Part shown: positions 10,893-23,496 of the stretch, in pieces | How the letters are laid out: every line of letters starts with the position of its first letter | Position numbering within the stretch: the first letter of the stretch is position 1 | Source of the DNA: Hedera helix | Lineage: Eukaryota > Streptophyta > Magnoliopsida > Apiales > Araliaceae | DNA length: 64,000 nt | Assembly (NCBI GenBank): GCA_947179155.2 | Contig: OX359287.1 | Location: 3,668,501 to 3,732,500, forward strand | Direction of reading: 5' to 3' | Notes under the pieces: generated by a model | The model's database searches: none | Told to the model about the DNA's origin: nothing | What the model saw: the letters and a program-made list of their open reading frames with translations, nothing else | Program-made: the position numbers and the translations under genes

Positions 10893-13321
10893 TTCTTTTT
10901 AAGATAATAAAATGAGATAGCGGACTGGTTGTTAAATTCCTATCCAGATTCAGCGAAGTTAGTTGTGAATGATTCAATATAAAAAAGTTGTATGTATAGT
11001 GGTGCAGCACGAAGCTGCATCTACTCGACCATTTTTTTTTTTTTTAAGGGAGTTGATATTTGCACAAATTAATTTAATATTTTCACAAGATCAAATATGA
11101 CTCACTTGTGAAAATATCAAATTAACTTGTGAAAATATCAATTCTCATATGGAATTGATATTTCCTCAAGTTAATTTAATATTTCCACAGATTAAATGAA
11201 CTCACTTATAGAAATATTAAATTAACTTGTGAAAATATCAATTCTTTTTTTTAATTAACTTCAGGTGAAGGTAGACAAATTCCCAGAAATCAGATCTGCT
11301 GTAACTTTTGCTGTCCTATCCCATATATTTTCAGGTAACATTTATTCATTTAAAAAAATAACGGTAAATAACTATACTATACTTGACAATAACGCAGAAC
11401 ATTGAACAGAAGATGGAGCAGAAGATTTAAACTCAAGTGATCATTGGTCAATTCACTTTTAGTTTCACCAAATTAATTGCTCCATAATATTGTAAGTGAG
11501 AATTGTTAGCTTTACCTTGTTGGACAGCAACAATGGCTCCACAGCTTGGACAAAATTATTGTCAACACTTGGGAGGAGAACACTACCATCTGAGGTAGAA
11601 TACATGGGCCTGTGCCTGCAATTGATTAATATGGGTTGAGTTTTTCTTCAACTATTTTTCCATCACTTTCCTCTATATATTTCCTCAAATCCGTATATAA
11701 ATTAACCAACTAAGCTTAGCTTTGAGTTTTAAAAGTTTAGTTACCCCATAAAAATTAACCAAGGAGTTCTTGTTCGATCAACAGAAGCCATGTCCTTCTT
11801 CATCCATGCATACTGTTAAGAATATATAATAAATATTAAGCAATATTAATGTCTATGTTCTGCATAAACCGTGTCCCATTATTTTTATTTTTATTTTTGG
11901 CTTGAATACATTATAAAACTTTAGTTTTTCACATTTTTTTAGAAATTAAACCTTAAATGACACCGAACATAATGTGCCTGAATTTTCATAAATAAAACTT
12001 TATAGCCACTGGATATAGCATTTCTTGTCAAAATAAATCATGTGATTCAAAATGATATATATTGTTTAGTAGCTTTAATTTTTTCTCTTTTTTTTCTTCA
12101 TCACATACCTGAAAGTAGTATGATCTTAAACCAATTACATTTGATGTGATAGAGTATTTATTTTATAATCTTATTCATTTATTAATAAAAAAATTAATTT
12201 ATTTAAAGGCATTATTTATCCATGTTAAATTGTTATAATTAATTGTTGTGATAAACTCGTAGCTTGGACTAGTACTTTTAGAATCATAATGAGATCATGC
12301 TAATGATATTTAAAATCTAGATAACTCAAAGTTAGAATGTTTCGCCTAATCATAGGATCACAAATATAGGGTTAGTGAATCTAAAAAGATTAGTACATAC
12401 TATGCTTGTTTTTTTTTAAAGAGAATGATTGATCTCATAATTATCTGTGTGAAAACACTAAAGCTAATATGTAGACACTTATTAGAGAATAAGTTTATTG
12501 AACGTGGCTTGCCTAAAAAAATACCTAACGGGGTTTTACATACTTGTCAATAGGAGTTTATATAGTGATAATAGAACAAGTGATTTTTGGACTTGAGATC
12601 ATCATAGTATCTTGTGTAGTATGACTTATACTTTGTCATATTCTTTAAGACTTTTTGGGTACATAAAAAGGTATGTTCGGGTGTAATAAAGTATACATGG
12701 AGGTTGATGAATGATTAACAAATGATCTATCACTTCTAGTAAAAGGAGAGAATGTTCTATACAATTTAATTAGTGGCAATTCAAAAATCTATAGTCAGGG
12801 TTGAATGAAAATTAGAAATGAGTTTCTAATTAACATTAAGTAGAGTTGTGCTTCTAAAAATTGAAATGCATATAATCAAATAAATACGATTTGGTAGATA
12901 ATTCTATATTTTATATTTTGATTGAGATATTATGTGGTAAAATGATTTAATTATATGGTAACTATTTACTAAATAAGTTTTTTTGTGGTTAAACACTGAT
13001 TTTATATTATCCAGATAGTCATCATATGATGAGAGGTGTCACTCATGATGTAGAATAAATATAAATAATTTTATTAATTATATACAAGAATTAAAAGAAT
13101 TGAATTCGTTTAAATAAAATTGGAATAATTCTAATTTTATTTTTTCTACTACTAGTATAACATTGAATTTAAAAGGCTACACCATAAAAGAGAAATATCG
13201 ATTTAGAAGTAATTGACTCAAATAATAATAAATTAATTATATTTAATTTGTACCATGGTGGAATAAATTAAATAGCTTGATATTTATAATAAAGTATTTA
13301 AGAAATACTAATTATAAATTA

Positions 13322-13402
<81 letters not shown>

Positions 13403-16400
13403 TATAAATACTCTAGTTCCTAAATAGTTTAGAAGTTTAATTAAAACCCTATATCCTAAAAGTTTAGAAAAGTAGAAGTGTCTATATAAGAAGAGACCTT
13501 AATATAAGTTTTTTTGACTTGCGTTTGATCTGTGAAATTGAAAGAACACGAAAAAAAAAATGAAGAATTGAAACTTGGAGATTAAATCAAGAACTAATTT
13601 GTCTTCTTACGATATGATTTTAAACATTTCTTAATTAATAATATCGCATAAAGATAATTCATGAAAATGCAGAAAAATTTTAAATACGATTAATGACATA
13701 TTTTCGCGTTTTATATCAATATGAATGCGTGTAATAATATTTTTTGCACTAACAATATCTACATGAATTTTTTCTGTGTTTTCAAAAATATTTAAGTGTG
13801 AAATTACTTAAAATACTCTCACTCTAATCAATTATTGCATGTCCATATCGCTAAGGTTTTATTTAATTATAGATATCCGTATCGCCAAGGTTTTATTTAA
13901 TTATAGAAAATTACGGACATTAAGGCTCAATGTTTTAAAATTAAAACAATGAGATTTAAGTTTAAAAATAAGAAAAACTTAAATATAAGTGTATTTAAGC
14001 CCCTTTTCTTTTACCATATAGAAGTTTCTGGTAGACACATTTCAACATAAATATTTTGGGGTCATTTTTTAACAGAATAAATTTTAATTTCAAAATATTC
14101 ACCTAATAAAATCTTAAGAAAAAAAATATGCCAAAGTTTATGTATGACATATATCAACATGATTAGAAACATCAGGAATTAAATGAAATTCTCATTTTTA
14201 GACATAAAAAGTAACTTCTCTAAAAAAACACTAAATTTATTGAAGGAAAAACAAAAAGCTCAAATACATATACCTGTTCGGAGCCTTGCGACCAATTATG
14301 CTCAGTTGAAATGACTGTAAAATGAACACTTCCTTGTTCAATAGAATACCATGGCTTATCCTTTGCCGGTGCCGGCATGGGAAAGTAAGTCTCATAAGGA
14401 ACTCCGCATTCTCCTCCCGAGTCTGGAGTTGTGTAAACGGATCCCGAGTCCACATAGTCTCTGAAGAGTTAATTATAGAGTAAACTAGATAATTTTTGTA
14501 AAGTTATCGAACATTACTCTTAATCAAATCAGAAGTCATATGTAACGTGTAACTTTTATGCCATGATTTCATGGAAATATGAAATGATTAATTATGTAAT
14601 ACTCCATATATCTCATTAAAATTAAATATATATTTTTATTTTTTGATGCGTTAATTGGAAATTTCTAAATTTAAAATTAATATGAATGTTTTAAGTTTTG
14701 AAGGTAACAAAATTGAAAACTAGCAGTACTTCTTAGTTATTTTACGGTTATTATAGTGATTCTAATACATTCAAAAAAAAAATCCCAATTCACTTGGAAT
14801 TTAAATAATTTATAAATTGATTTAAAAAGTCAAAATGCATCTATCGAATGTTTAAGAGAAGACTTAAGATTTGCAAGTAAATAATGTCATCCTGTGCTTA
14901 ATTTCTACATTTAAACACTCAAAGAAGTGCCAAGTATTTCTCTTGTTTTTAAATATAGCAAGTACAAAGTTCAGTTAAGCTGTTGATAATGACAGAGAAA
15001 TATTTATATTGTCAAAGTAAATATGTATTTACTGATACTTTTACACTTATTTTAACAACGTACATTTTACAAAATTTATTACTCTGATAGCATAATTATT
15101 ACTCTAACTTTACCAATTACTTTTGACTAAACTATTTATGTGTTAGTGAAAAAGATATAAATACCTCTCATGGTTTCCAATTGCTGTCATGTAAGAAAGT
15201 TGGGAAGCCACAGGACTAATAAGGTGAAGAAAATAGTCCCACTCTACTAGAAACCCAGTTGCATAGCTTATGTCTCCAATGTGGAATATTGAATTTATTT
15301 TTCCAGAAGATACTTCGTCCGCCATGGCGTTGATAACGGAGAGCGACCCTGGCTATATATATTTTTTTCACAAACAAAAAATAAAGGATCAATTTCGTGC
15401 CTCCGGCCAATTTGATTTACTTTTGTTGTATATTATTTTGGAAACTGATATTTTTGCAGTGATTTTTGTTATTTCCGAATGTTGGCTTGATTTTTTACCT
15501 ATAACGACAGTTTTAACATGTAAAGTGTAGTCATATGTATGTAGCATTGTCGCTATAGGTAAAAAAATAGGGCCCACATGTGAAAATAACAAAAATCACT
15601 GTAGAAGTAACAGTTCCCTATTACTTTAAGTTGGATAATAACTGTAGCTGTTTTTCATGTTTGGGTCTCTAAATATTTATTTCGCATATTTCATCTTCAA
15701 ATTTTATAATTTTTACAATCTCAATCCAATTTTACAAAAACAAAACAATTAAGGGGACTAAACATTAAAAATAATATATACGCACACGTGCGCGCACACA
15801 CACACTATCAATTGAGGAATGCTAAAAAACAATTACAGTTTGGGGACTTAAAGTGAGAAGTTTCAATATTTGGGGCACTAACATGAAAAGTATATATAAT
15901 TTGAGGACGAAATACACAAAAAATTTAATTAGGGGACTAAATGTGAAAAACAACTATATTTTGGAAACTAACGAACATGTAGACTAAAATGCAATGTGGT
16001 GCACTCAATATACTATTTTGTGAGGATATCTGGAATCTAGCTTTATAATATTTCAAAAAATGATATCTAGTGGTACACTTAAAAGTGCAGATCTGTGATT
16101 TTAGGATCAGTTTTACACCGTAAAAGGTACAATTTTACGTTAATAATAATACTATGAAGAAGGGATTTGTTAATTAATCATTTCCATTTGTGCCATATTT
16201 ACCTGAATATAGTGTTCGACAGAAGCATCACGAGGAGCCTTACCCATGTCACCAAATGCTAGAAATGTTAGTTCATTTGAGCCCCCGGCAGGAGGAGTTT
16301 GAAACTTTGTATAATTACTCCAACCAGCTGAATTACTGCATTATATATGTGCATCAAAGATAGGGCGTTATCGATGGAAGACGATAGTAGCCAAGAAATA

Positions 16401-19400
16401 TAGAATGTTTTTTCAAGATGGTTATCGTGTTCCTCTCTCGGTCCCAAATTGAGAGTCTCATGTGACTATTGACATTTATTTTGATTATTGATATTATCAG
16501 AGTAAAATAAATATTGTAAGAGTAAAATTAATACTGTTAGAACAAATATATGTTTACTAATTTACCTATATTTGTATAATTGATACGACAGCACTTAATA
16601 CTTTTTAAACGACACTTATTGTTCTTACAAGAATATCATTTTTTCTACGTATTAATTATTACCAAAGCTATTTTTATGCTGCTAGATTAAATATATATTT
16701 AACAACACTTATTATATTTAACAACAAAATAAGTTTTGTCGCAAACAATTACCGACAAAATAAAATTATTTGCAAATAATGATGTTGCTGAAAATGTGGT
16801 TAAAAGTAGTATTTGGATTGCTCAATAGATATAGAGAGTAATTAGAGATACGTGTTATAGAAGAAATCCTAATCCCTTATTTTATGCATATCAAAATTTA
16901 CTTAGGACACACAGAAAGGTAAATTACCTTCCATATCTATAGGAGAAAGTGGTAGAAGGCTGAAGTCCTGTCATCACAGCCGAATGAATGTAACCTGGGT
17001 CATGCCACCCGAAATCTTTGGCTGGGCTTGGTAAGACAGAACCTTTCAAGATCAAAATTAAATTTAATTAATTCATGTAATTTTAGTTAAAACAATCACA
17101 ATTATTATGAATTATCTAAAATTACAAATAATTTGTTATTGCCAAAACATGCATAAAACATCAATTTTATGATTTCGCAAACTGACTTTAAAAGATCAAA
17201 ATGAAGGAGTTTTTTTGTGTGCATGTGAAATGAAGGGAGAGTAAAGAAAATAACTATTTTTATTGAAGCTATGTAACATCTCTATCGTTACATCTCTATC
17301 GCACTCTGTATCCCTAACTTCGTTCTAATATTTTGTCGTTCATATTTTATAGCTTTTATTTAAAAAAAAAATATATTAATTACACACACATGCGTGTGCC
17401 AAAAGAAAAAGACTAATACAAGATAAAGAAAATGCAAGTTCTAATCCCAAAAATAGATAAATAAGGCACCAATTCCATGAAGACTAGATGAGGTACTTAC
17501 TGCACATGTTAGATTGCGAAAATGTGGTCACTTTTGATGCTTTTGATTTCCCATTTCCATATTGAACTTGCTGAGGTGATTTATCCCCACTAACCCATGT
17601 TACTCTCATCTGCATTATTTTTATACAACAAATAATTTTTAAGGTCAAAACATTTTTAGCATCAAATTATAATAAATAGCCAGTCCAAGTTTTATAGGAT
17701 GGATTCTTTTTTGCATATTTAGTACTGGAATTAATTGGTTTATTAGGGCTTTTTGCAAGTTACTAGTATTATGGTTTGGAAATTTCATGTGATTTTTATG
17801 ATCAACTTAACTATTTTAATGTCGATGAATCTTATTATTCTTTTAAATATATGCAAACTAAACTAATTTAAATATAATGTAGTACTAATTTCAAGGTTTG
17901 TTATTTTAAAAAACTAAATATATGTGCTGAATTATTAATTTCAAAATAATTAATTTGACCATAAATGATGCAAGAAATTTATCTCGAGACGGATGAAGTA
18001 ATTTCTATATTTTTTTAAGTTTTGTGTTTTGGATGAAAACATTTTCACTATTTGTTACCCCTTCATTCAAAAATTAAAAACACGCTTCTCAAATGACTCA
18101 CTTTCGTAAAACAATACTAGTTTTTCGAACATATTCTAAATATTTAATTGTTAGAAATGTAGTAGATGTGCCATAATAATATTCAATCTATCTATAATAT
18201 AATTACTGTTATATTTAGAATTTTATATTATTTTATAATTAAAAATATATATCTAATTTTGACACCAAGAAACTATTAAAGAATTAACAAATTTGGAGTA
18301 GTAAACATTAATGGATTCTTACAGATTGTCCTGTAGAATCAATGCTTGATAGATGTCCATATAACGGCATTTTCGGATTTGCAAAACTCTTCGGGTCGGA
18401 TCTTTTAAGAACGCAAGGTGTCTCAAACCCATCAGCAAAGAACACAAACTCAATATCAGTTCTAATATTAATCACATGGAATTCTAATGAGGCGCTGCAA
18501 GTAGTTACTATGCACACACCACCCTTGTCGTATTTCCTGCATTCCTTCTTCTTGCAGCCAAGATAGTCTGGATCGGTGCTCACATATTGTGCCTGCAATT
18601 ATTAAATTATTTATTACTATAAATATGTTCTCACTCCGTCCCACAAAGACAGTCCCACCAAATATTTTTCTAAATAAAAAGTCAATTTTTAAATAATAGT
18701 AGTATAAAATATTGATACGTATCTACAAGTTCGCTATCATAAACAATTATCATATAACGTTATTAAACTAGATACTTATATACTATTGAGTCTTATTCTG
18801 TATTGCGAAAGTTTTTAGACGAATTATAATTACGATATATGTGCATATATGAGATAGATAGAAATTAAGAATAGTTTTACCTTAATTTATTTTATTTTAT
18901 CGTAAAAACTTCTACGTTGGTTGTAAATTAAATTCGTCACATATTTGTCAACATGTATATTATTTTTCTAAATTATTTTTAGTTATGTATATGCAACAAA
19001 AGTACTAATATTTGTAAATTTTAAAAATGAGACTTATCATGAGGGATGGAGGAAGTATTTTTCTTAAATTACAAACACTTATAGATGGGTTTAGAGATAC
19101 AGATCAAGCCTTCAGCGTGAATAAAATTAAAATGAGAGTTTAGTTGATTTATAAATTTTATTTTATATATAATTAAGGTTTGACATAGACATATCATATG
19201 AATAAGCTCTTTGAAGATTTTTCTTAATTTTTTTTTTATGAAAATGAGACTATCATTTTGCAATGAATAGGACTGGCCTTACATGTGACCTCTACAATTT
19301 TAAAGTACTTCAAAGTCTACAACCCACGTTAGACCAATTTAGAAGTAAAGGAAGCAAAAGATTTTTTTTGACTTTAAGAAAACTTAAGAAAACTCCAAAA

Positions 19401-20335
19401 GATAGTTTGACTGTTTATATATATTTGGATTTTTTTTGCAAAAAGCAAAAGAGATTGTATACATACTTAGATAAGATATACTTACTCCATTATAAAATTT
19501 AAGATCAATTTTAACTTTTTAAAATTAATTTAAAATATTTTAAAATTCCAAACTAATATATATTTATTTATTTTTAAATAATACAATTATAAAATATATA
19601 TATATACTATCTAAAAAGTACTATAAATTATAAAATTTATTATTTTTAAAAGTTGAATTAATTAATCAAATAAATTTTAAATTCAAAAAAAATTATTTTG
19701 ATGTTAAAAAATCAATAATGATTATATATTTCGGAATAGAGGCATAATATCAATTAAACTAAAATCATTATAATATATTCTTAAATACAATATTGCTTGA
19801 GAATTTATTTTCAATTTTTAATATTCTCATAAAAAAAACTTCTTTAAAAAAATACATACCAGATGTGTACTAGATTTAAGAAAATTTGGAAAATAGAAAC
19901 ACAAAATAAAGATTTTCAGATTCGACCTTACGCTTTATTCTTGTTCATAAATTAAATAAAAATAGAAAATAGATAAATAGACTATTAAGGCCACAGTGAT
20001 AACAGCTTGCATGATGTGGAGTTGAGGACGTGGGCAACGTTGTGACAAGAGTACGTGCACCCACAACGAACTGGGCGTCGTGCTCCCCAATATTTTAGGG
20101 ATTCCCAATGTGATCATAACTCATGCCTGTATAGTCATAGGTCTACATATAATTTTTTTCACAAATATAGAACGTTCGTTATTATTATTAACGCACGTTT
20201 AAAAAATATTTAAATATCTGTTATTAATATTAATAGATATTAAATTTTAATTTTTAATTTTAATTATTTTTTCTTATTTTTAATAATATAAATAATATAT
20301 GTTAATTTTTAATTCATAACAATTATTTAGTACGG

Positions 20336-20370
<35 letters not shown>

Positions 20371-22419
20371 TTGAAGGGCCTTTGGTGCACTTTAAGATAC
20401 AAACATTAATGTAAGAACAATTCAGAAATTTAGTTGAAAAGATTTTTCTTTTTTTTAAAGAAAAACACACCCACACTCCATCCACTTCAAGAAAGTTGGA
20501 AAGTGATTTAGATATTTAATTTTCAAAAATTAGAAATACACTAATGAGCTAAAAATAAAGATTTTTTTTATGACTTGTCCTTGATATTAGCAATAAATGC
20601 GTGGTGATAACATAATAGAACTCCATCAACTAAAAATAAAATAATATTATATTATGAACATTTTATAGTCTGAAAATAGAATTAAATAAAGTAAGACGTA
20701 CGTTTTCAGTTTCATGTCCCATAATGTTGTAATGTCTGGTAAATGCTTTTCAAGTTTTTTAATTTTATTCCATTTATTTTAAAATATAAGATCATTAATA
20801 TTTAAAAAAAATTAATTTAAAATATTTTTAAAATTAAAATTAACACAATTTTTTAAAATTTTTAAAATAATAAATGTTATAACTAGTAATACTTTTTAGA
20901 CAATTCATAATATCCATAATTATATTGACATAAATTAATTAAATTCATTTCAATTTAGATTTTAATAATATCTCAAATTGACTTTTTAAAGTCAATATTG
21001 ACCTTATAATTTAAAACGGATAAAATATAATGTATTTAAAAAGATAAAATATAATGTTTTTTCATTATCTCTCTCCTAATTCGTTGTCACTTTAAAAAAA
21101 ATTAATTCTTCAAACAGGAGTTCTATTTTCTTTTTTCTCGTTACCACTTACTTTAATATTCTTTTATATATCACCTATTTTTTTTTTTTTTTGTATTTTT
21201 TTTTAAACCACACACATCGAGGAGACTAGAGGTTATAAGAGATGCAACAAAAATTATTTTGTTCACATGTATGTTTTGGTTACTTACCTTCACAGGATAA
21301 TGGCAGAGAAGTGGTAGTTTACTTAAATCCCCAGTTTGCTCATACTGAATGGCATTAAATGGACAGCTTGAGACACTGTATGTGTTTCACCGGAAAGAAC
21401 AAGAAAAAGTGAGTCACGGAAATCAGTATAATATTTGTCCCCCAAAGACTGTCATTTCTTGTGTGTAAGATTGTCAGTAGTAAAAGGAACCTGATTTCAA
21501 ACAATTTAAAATTAATAATTCATAAAAATAAATTGTATATACATAAAATAGTATTTTAGGTGATGCAACTATTGTATGTTATATAAGTATTACAAAATCA
21601 TTAGTTTCTGCTATATAAAATGCAATTTAATTATTTATATGAAATGCCCATTTTAAACTGTTGTAATCCAAAATTCAGTAAAAAAAAAAAAACATTTATG
21701 GAGTAGTTTTTTTTTATTAAAAGATGTATTTTTTGTAAAATGGAGGGAGTACCTAAAATTTTGGTCGGTAAAGACCATCATCATTTTTGTTGTCCTTCCA
21801 ATTTTGACTTATGTCAACTAAATTATTTTTCATATTTTTAAAAATTCAACTATAATATCATATAAAATTATATGTTTGACACGTCTTAAAATAAAAACTT
21901 TTTTTTTTGTTCTAATTTTGACATATGTCAAATTAATTACTTTTCATATTTTTAAATATTCAACTTATAATATTACATAAAAATATTACCACGCCTTGAA
22001 ATAAAACTTTTCCAATGACAATCTTTACGGGACAAAGAAAATAGTCTAATAGGAAAATGAAGGTAGTTCTCTTACTCGGAATGGGCCGGTGAGATCATGG
22101 CCACCCAATCACTTGCTGCAGGAAGTAAAACTCCGCTAACGGCAACCGTAACATATTGATCATCAGAAAGCTTTGTTTTTGAACTAACATTAATTTGAAG
22201 ATATGGGTTTGGATCAGGGCAGTCGCCTAAAGATTTTCTGTTTACAATCCGAAACTCCGATATCGCCGTGTGGTTACGAAATTCAGCTGTGGTGTTGAAA
22301 TTTATTAGAGGCAAAGATGAAGAAGTATGAGAAGAAGATAATGAAGAACATCCGAGAAGAAAAAAGAAGAAGAAAGTGAAGGATAATGTGAAAAGCCAAT
22401 AGGAAATATTTGGTCGCAT
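9658..22419 (-). CDS. Purple acid phosphatase-like secreted metallophosphoesterase, 13 exons
   Basis: Purple acid phosphatases hydrolyse phosphate esters at a dinuclear Fe-metal centre, usually in the cell wall, vacuole or secretory system. Minus-strand exons: 22419-22076, 21375-21288, 18592-18323, 17609-17501, 17042-16928, 16335-16203, 15352-15165, 14460-14274, 11812-11745, 11615-11516, 10707-10519, 10001-9921, 9723-9658. All introns are GT-AG, phases match, and the 1938 nt give 645 residues with no internal stop. The ATG at 22419 begins a hydrophobic signal peptide (residues 1 to about 29). An Ig/fibronectin-like N-terminal part follows, then the Metallophos domain with GDMG (337-340), GDISY (379-383), GNHE (412-415), FMGH (499-502) and GHVH (541-544), then a Metallophos_C tail (about 576-640). 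All seven metal-ligand positions are filled (D338, D380, Y383, N413, H502, H542, H544). The histidines that canonical plant PAPs carry just after motif IV are absent (GHRPMYSTSDG), as in members labelled 'probable inactive' or nucleotide pyrophosphatase-like. No C-terminal membrane anchor is seen. The precise orthologue is not assigned. Confidence 0.95.
10434..10468. repeat. (TA)n microsatellite in phosphatase intron 11
   Basis: An uninterrupted TA run followed by GACAGACAGATAGATA, about 50 bp from the donor site of exon 11. Confidence 0.9.
10849..10893. repeat. (ATT)n microsatellite in phosphatase intron 10
   Basis: A pure ATT trinucleotide run. Confidence 0.9.
11050..11244. repeat. Tandem dimer of a palindromic (fold-back) unit in intron 10
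   Basis: Two units, 11050-11144 (95 bp) and 11152-11244 (93 bp), are each near-perfect inverted repeats. Each begins GA(A/G)TTGATATTT and ends AAATATCAATTC, and the inner arms pair TTAATTTAATATTT with its complement. The units are separated by 7 bp. The structure suggests a MITE or palindrome duplicated in tandem. No terminal motif assigns a superfamily. Confidence 0.75.
12230..13753 (+). mobile_element. Probable copia-type solo LTR in phosphatase intron 8
   Basis: Sequence around 12580-12830 (ACTTGAGATCATC, GACTTATACTTTGTCAT, GGAGGTTGATGA, GAGAATGTTCTAT) is the kind found in a widespread plant copia LTR family, as I recall it. A TATA-like CTATATAAGAAG lies at about 13482, and the 3' boundary ends ...TGCACTAACA near 13753. 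The 5' boundary is uncertain (TG at 12231 or about 12243) and no target duplication was found. It contains an ATT array at 13328-13403. Orientation is opposite to the phosphatase gene. Confidence 0.55.
13328..13403. repeat. (ATT)n microsatellite inside the intronic LTR
   Basis: About 75 bp of pure ATT repeats. Confidence 0.9.
13846..13912. repeat. Short tandem duplication, about 32 bp, two copies
   Basis: The phrase AAGGTTTTATTTAATTATAG occurs twice next to TATCGC(T/C); the two copies are adjacent in intron 8. Confidence 0.6.
15440..15618. repeat. Fold-back MITE-like inverted repeat in intron 6
   Basis: Two arms of about 72 bp are inverted complements. GCAGTGATTTTTGTTATTT at about 15457 pairs with AAATAACAAAAATCACTGTA at about 15583-15604, and TTTTTTACCTATAACGACAG pairs with TGTCGCTATAGGTAAAAAAA. 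The loop is short. It is noncoding and lies less than 100 bp from the acceptor of exon 7. Superfamily not assigned. Confidence 0.7.
18634..19057. mobile_element. Stowaway/mariner-like MITE in intron 2
   Basis: The left end CTCCGTCCCACAAAGA and right end GAGGGATGGAGGAAGTA match the CTCCGTCCC / GGGACGGAG ends of Stowaway-like MITEs of Tc1/mariner type, with TA at the right edge. The interior is AT-rich and noncoding. The ends are imperfect, so it is an old copy. Confidence 0.6.
20338..20367. repeat. (AT)n microsatellite in intron 2
   Basis: A pure AT dinucleotide run of about 30 bp. Confidence 0.9.
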
Positions 22420-22502
22420 GATTATAAGGAAGGGAAGAAAGAACTTTGAGGGTTCTTAGCTATGTTATCAGATTATTGGGCTTTGTTACATGTATAGATC
22501 TA

Positions 22503-22544
<42 letters not shown>

Positions 22545-22760
22545 GGTTGTTATATATGAATATGAGAATATGAAGATGATGGTGTATAAATATATATATG
22601 TGAGGTGTGAATTGGGATGATTGGAAAGATGTATTTAAGGAAGTGGTTGATGGGAAGAATATGCGTGTTAATATAAGATAAATTTGGATATGTTGATTAT
22701 AGTAATGTGTATATAGGAAGAATATTAGCATATGTTAGCCGAATAGTACGTGGTAGAATT
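22420..22760 (-). promoter_or_regulatory. Phosphatase 5' region with (TG)n tract and TATA-like sequence
   Basis: Upstream of the ATG at 22419 there is a pure TG/CA dinucleotide tract (22507-22543). A TATATATATTTATAC sequence on the minus strand (22585-22599) lies about 170 bp from the start codon and is the only obvious TATA candidate. No phosphate-starvation element was confidently recognised. The transcription start is not determined. Confidence 0.4.
22507..22543. repeat. (TG)n microsatellite 90-125 bp upstream of the phosphatase ATG
   Basis: A pure dinucleotide run, probably within the 5' UTR or core promoter. Confidence 0.9.
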
Positions 22761-23200
22761 CAATTTCTTTTGAGGTAACTTGTCGAGAAGGTTGATATTC
22801 CCTAAGTTGAAAGATATCTGTCACAACTGTCTTTTTTATTTTCTAGAATATATACACTTGCTAATTGTGGCAGTTCCTAGGTTTTTACTTTGTTATATTC
22901 ATTAATTAATTCTAATATTTTTATGACTATTCGGTTAATAATAATATATTGAAAGTCCATTATAATAAGAACAATTTTTATTTTTTTTTGGTAATCTCCC
23001 ATAACCGCAAACGGATTTCATTAGGTTAATGACAAATTATCTTTCTTTCTTTCTTTTTCTTTATTTTTTTAAGTTATTGGTTTTGGAATATCATATACGA
23101 GCATTCGATTAATCTTACGGCAAGCTAAATGAATAGTTTTAGTTTAATGGTGAATAGTCTAGTAGTAAAGTTTTTTATTTTTATTTTATATAGTCATATA

Positions 23201-23485
23201 CTTCTTCTATCTCGGACTAAAAGTTCTTATTATTATTTTAATAATATCAAGTTAAATATCTATTTATCTTAAATAATTTATTTTTTATAATAATTTATCT
23301 ATAATACTCTTAGTATTAATTGTCCTGCTTCTATTCTCTATGCATATTTATGGAGCACTATTAATCATGTGTAAAAAACTATACAATTAAATAGAAATTT
23401 AAATATGAATAATTTTGCCATTTTATCCTCTTTCTTAATATGCACAAAAAAATCAACTAGAATTTTTATATTGGGACGGAGAAAG
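23201..23485. mobile_element. Stowaway-like MITE flanked by TA
   Basis: The left end CTTCTTCTATCTCGGACTAA and right end TTGGGACGGAGAAAG are imperfect inverted repeats resembling the CTCCGTCCC ends of Stowaway/mariner MITEs. Each is bordered by TA (23199-23200 and 23486-23487), the expected target duplication. 285 bp, AT-rich, noncoding. Confidence 0.65.
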
Positions 23486-23496
23486 TATATATATTT

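Larger units (their letters stand above)
18593..21287. other. Phosphatase intron 2 (2.7 kb)
   Basis: The gap between exons 2 and 3 holds the Stowaway-like MITE, a TA microsatellite (20338-20367) and AT-rich DNA. A GC-richer stretch at 19990-20110 has no protein-like frame beyond a short ORF and was not identified. Confidence 0.7.

Noticed and set aside
21431..21753. Second Stowaway-like MITE in phosphatase intron 1
   Set aside because: A GGAGGGAGTA end is visible at about 21745, but the proposed left end at 21431 is too weak to call.
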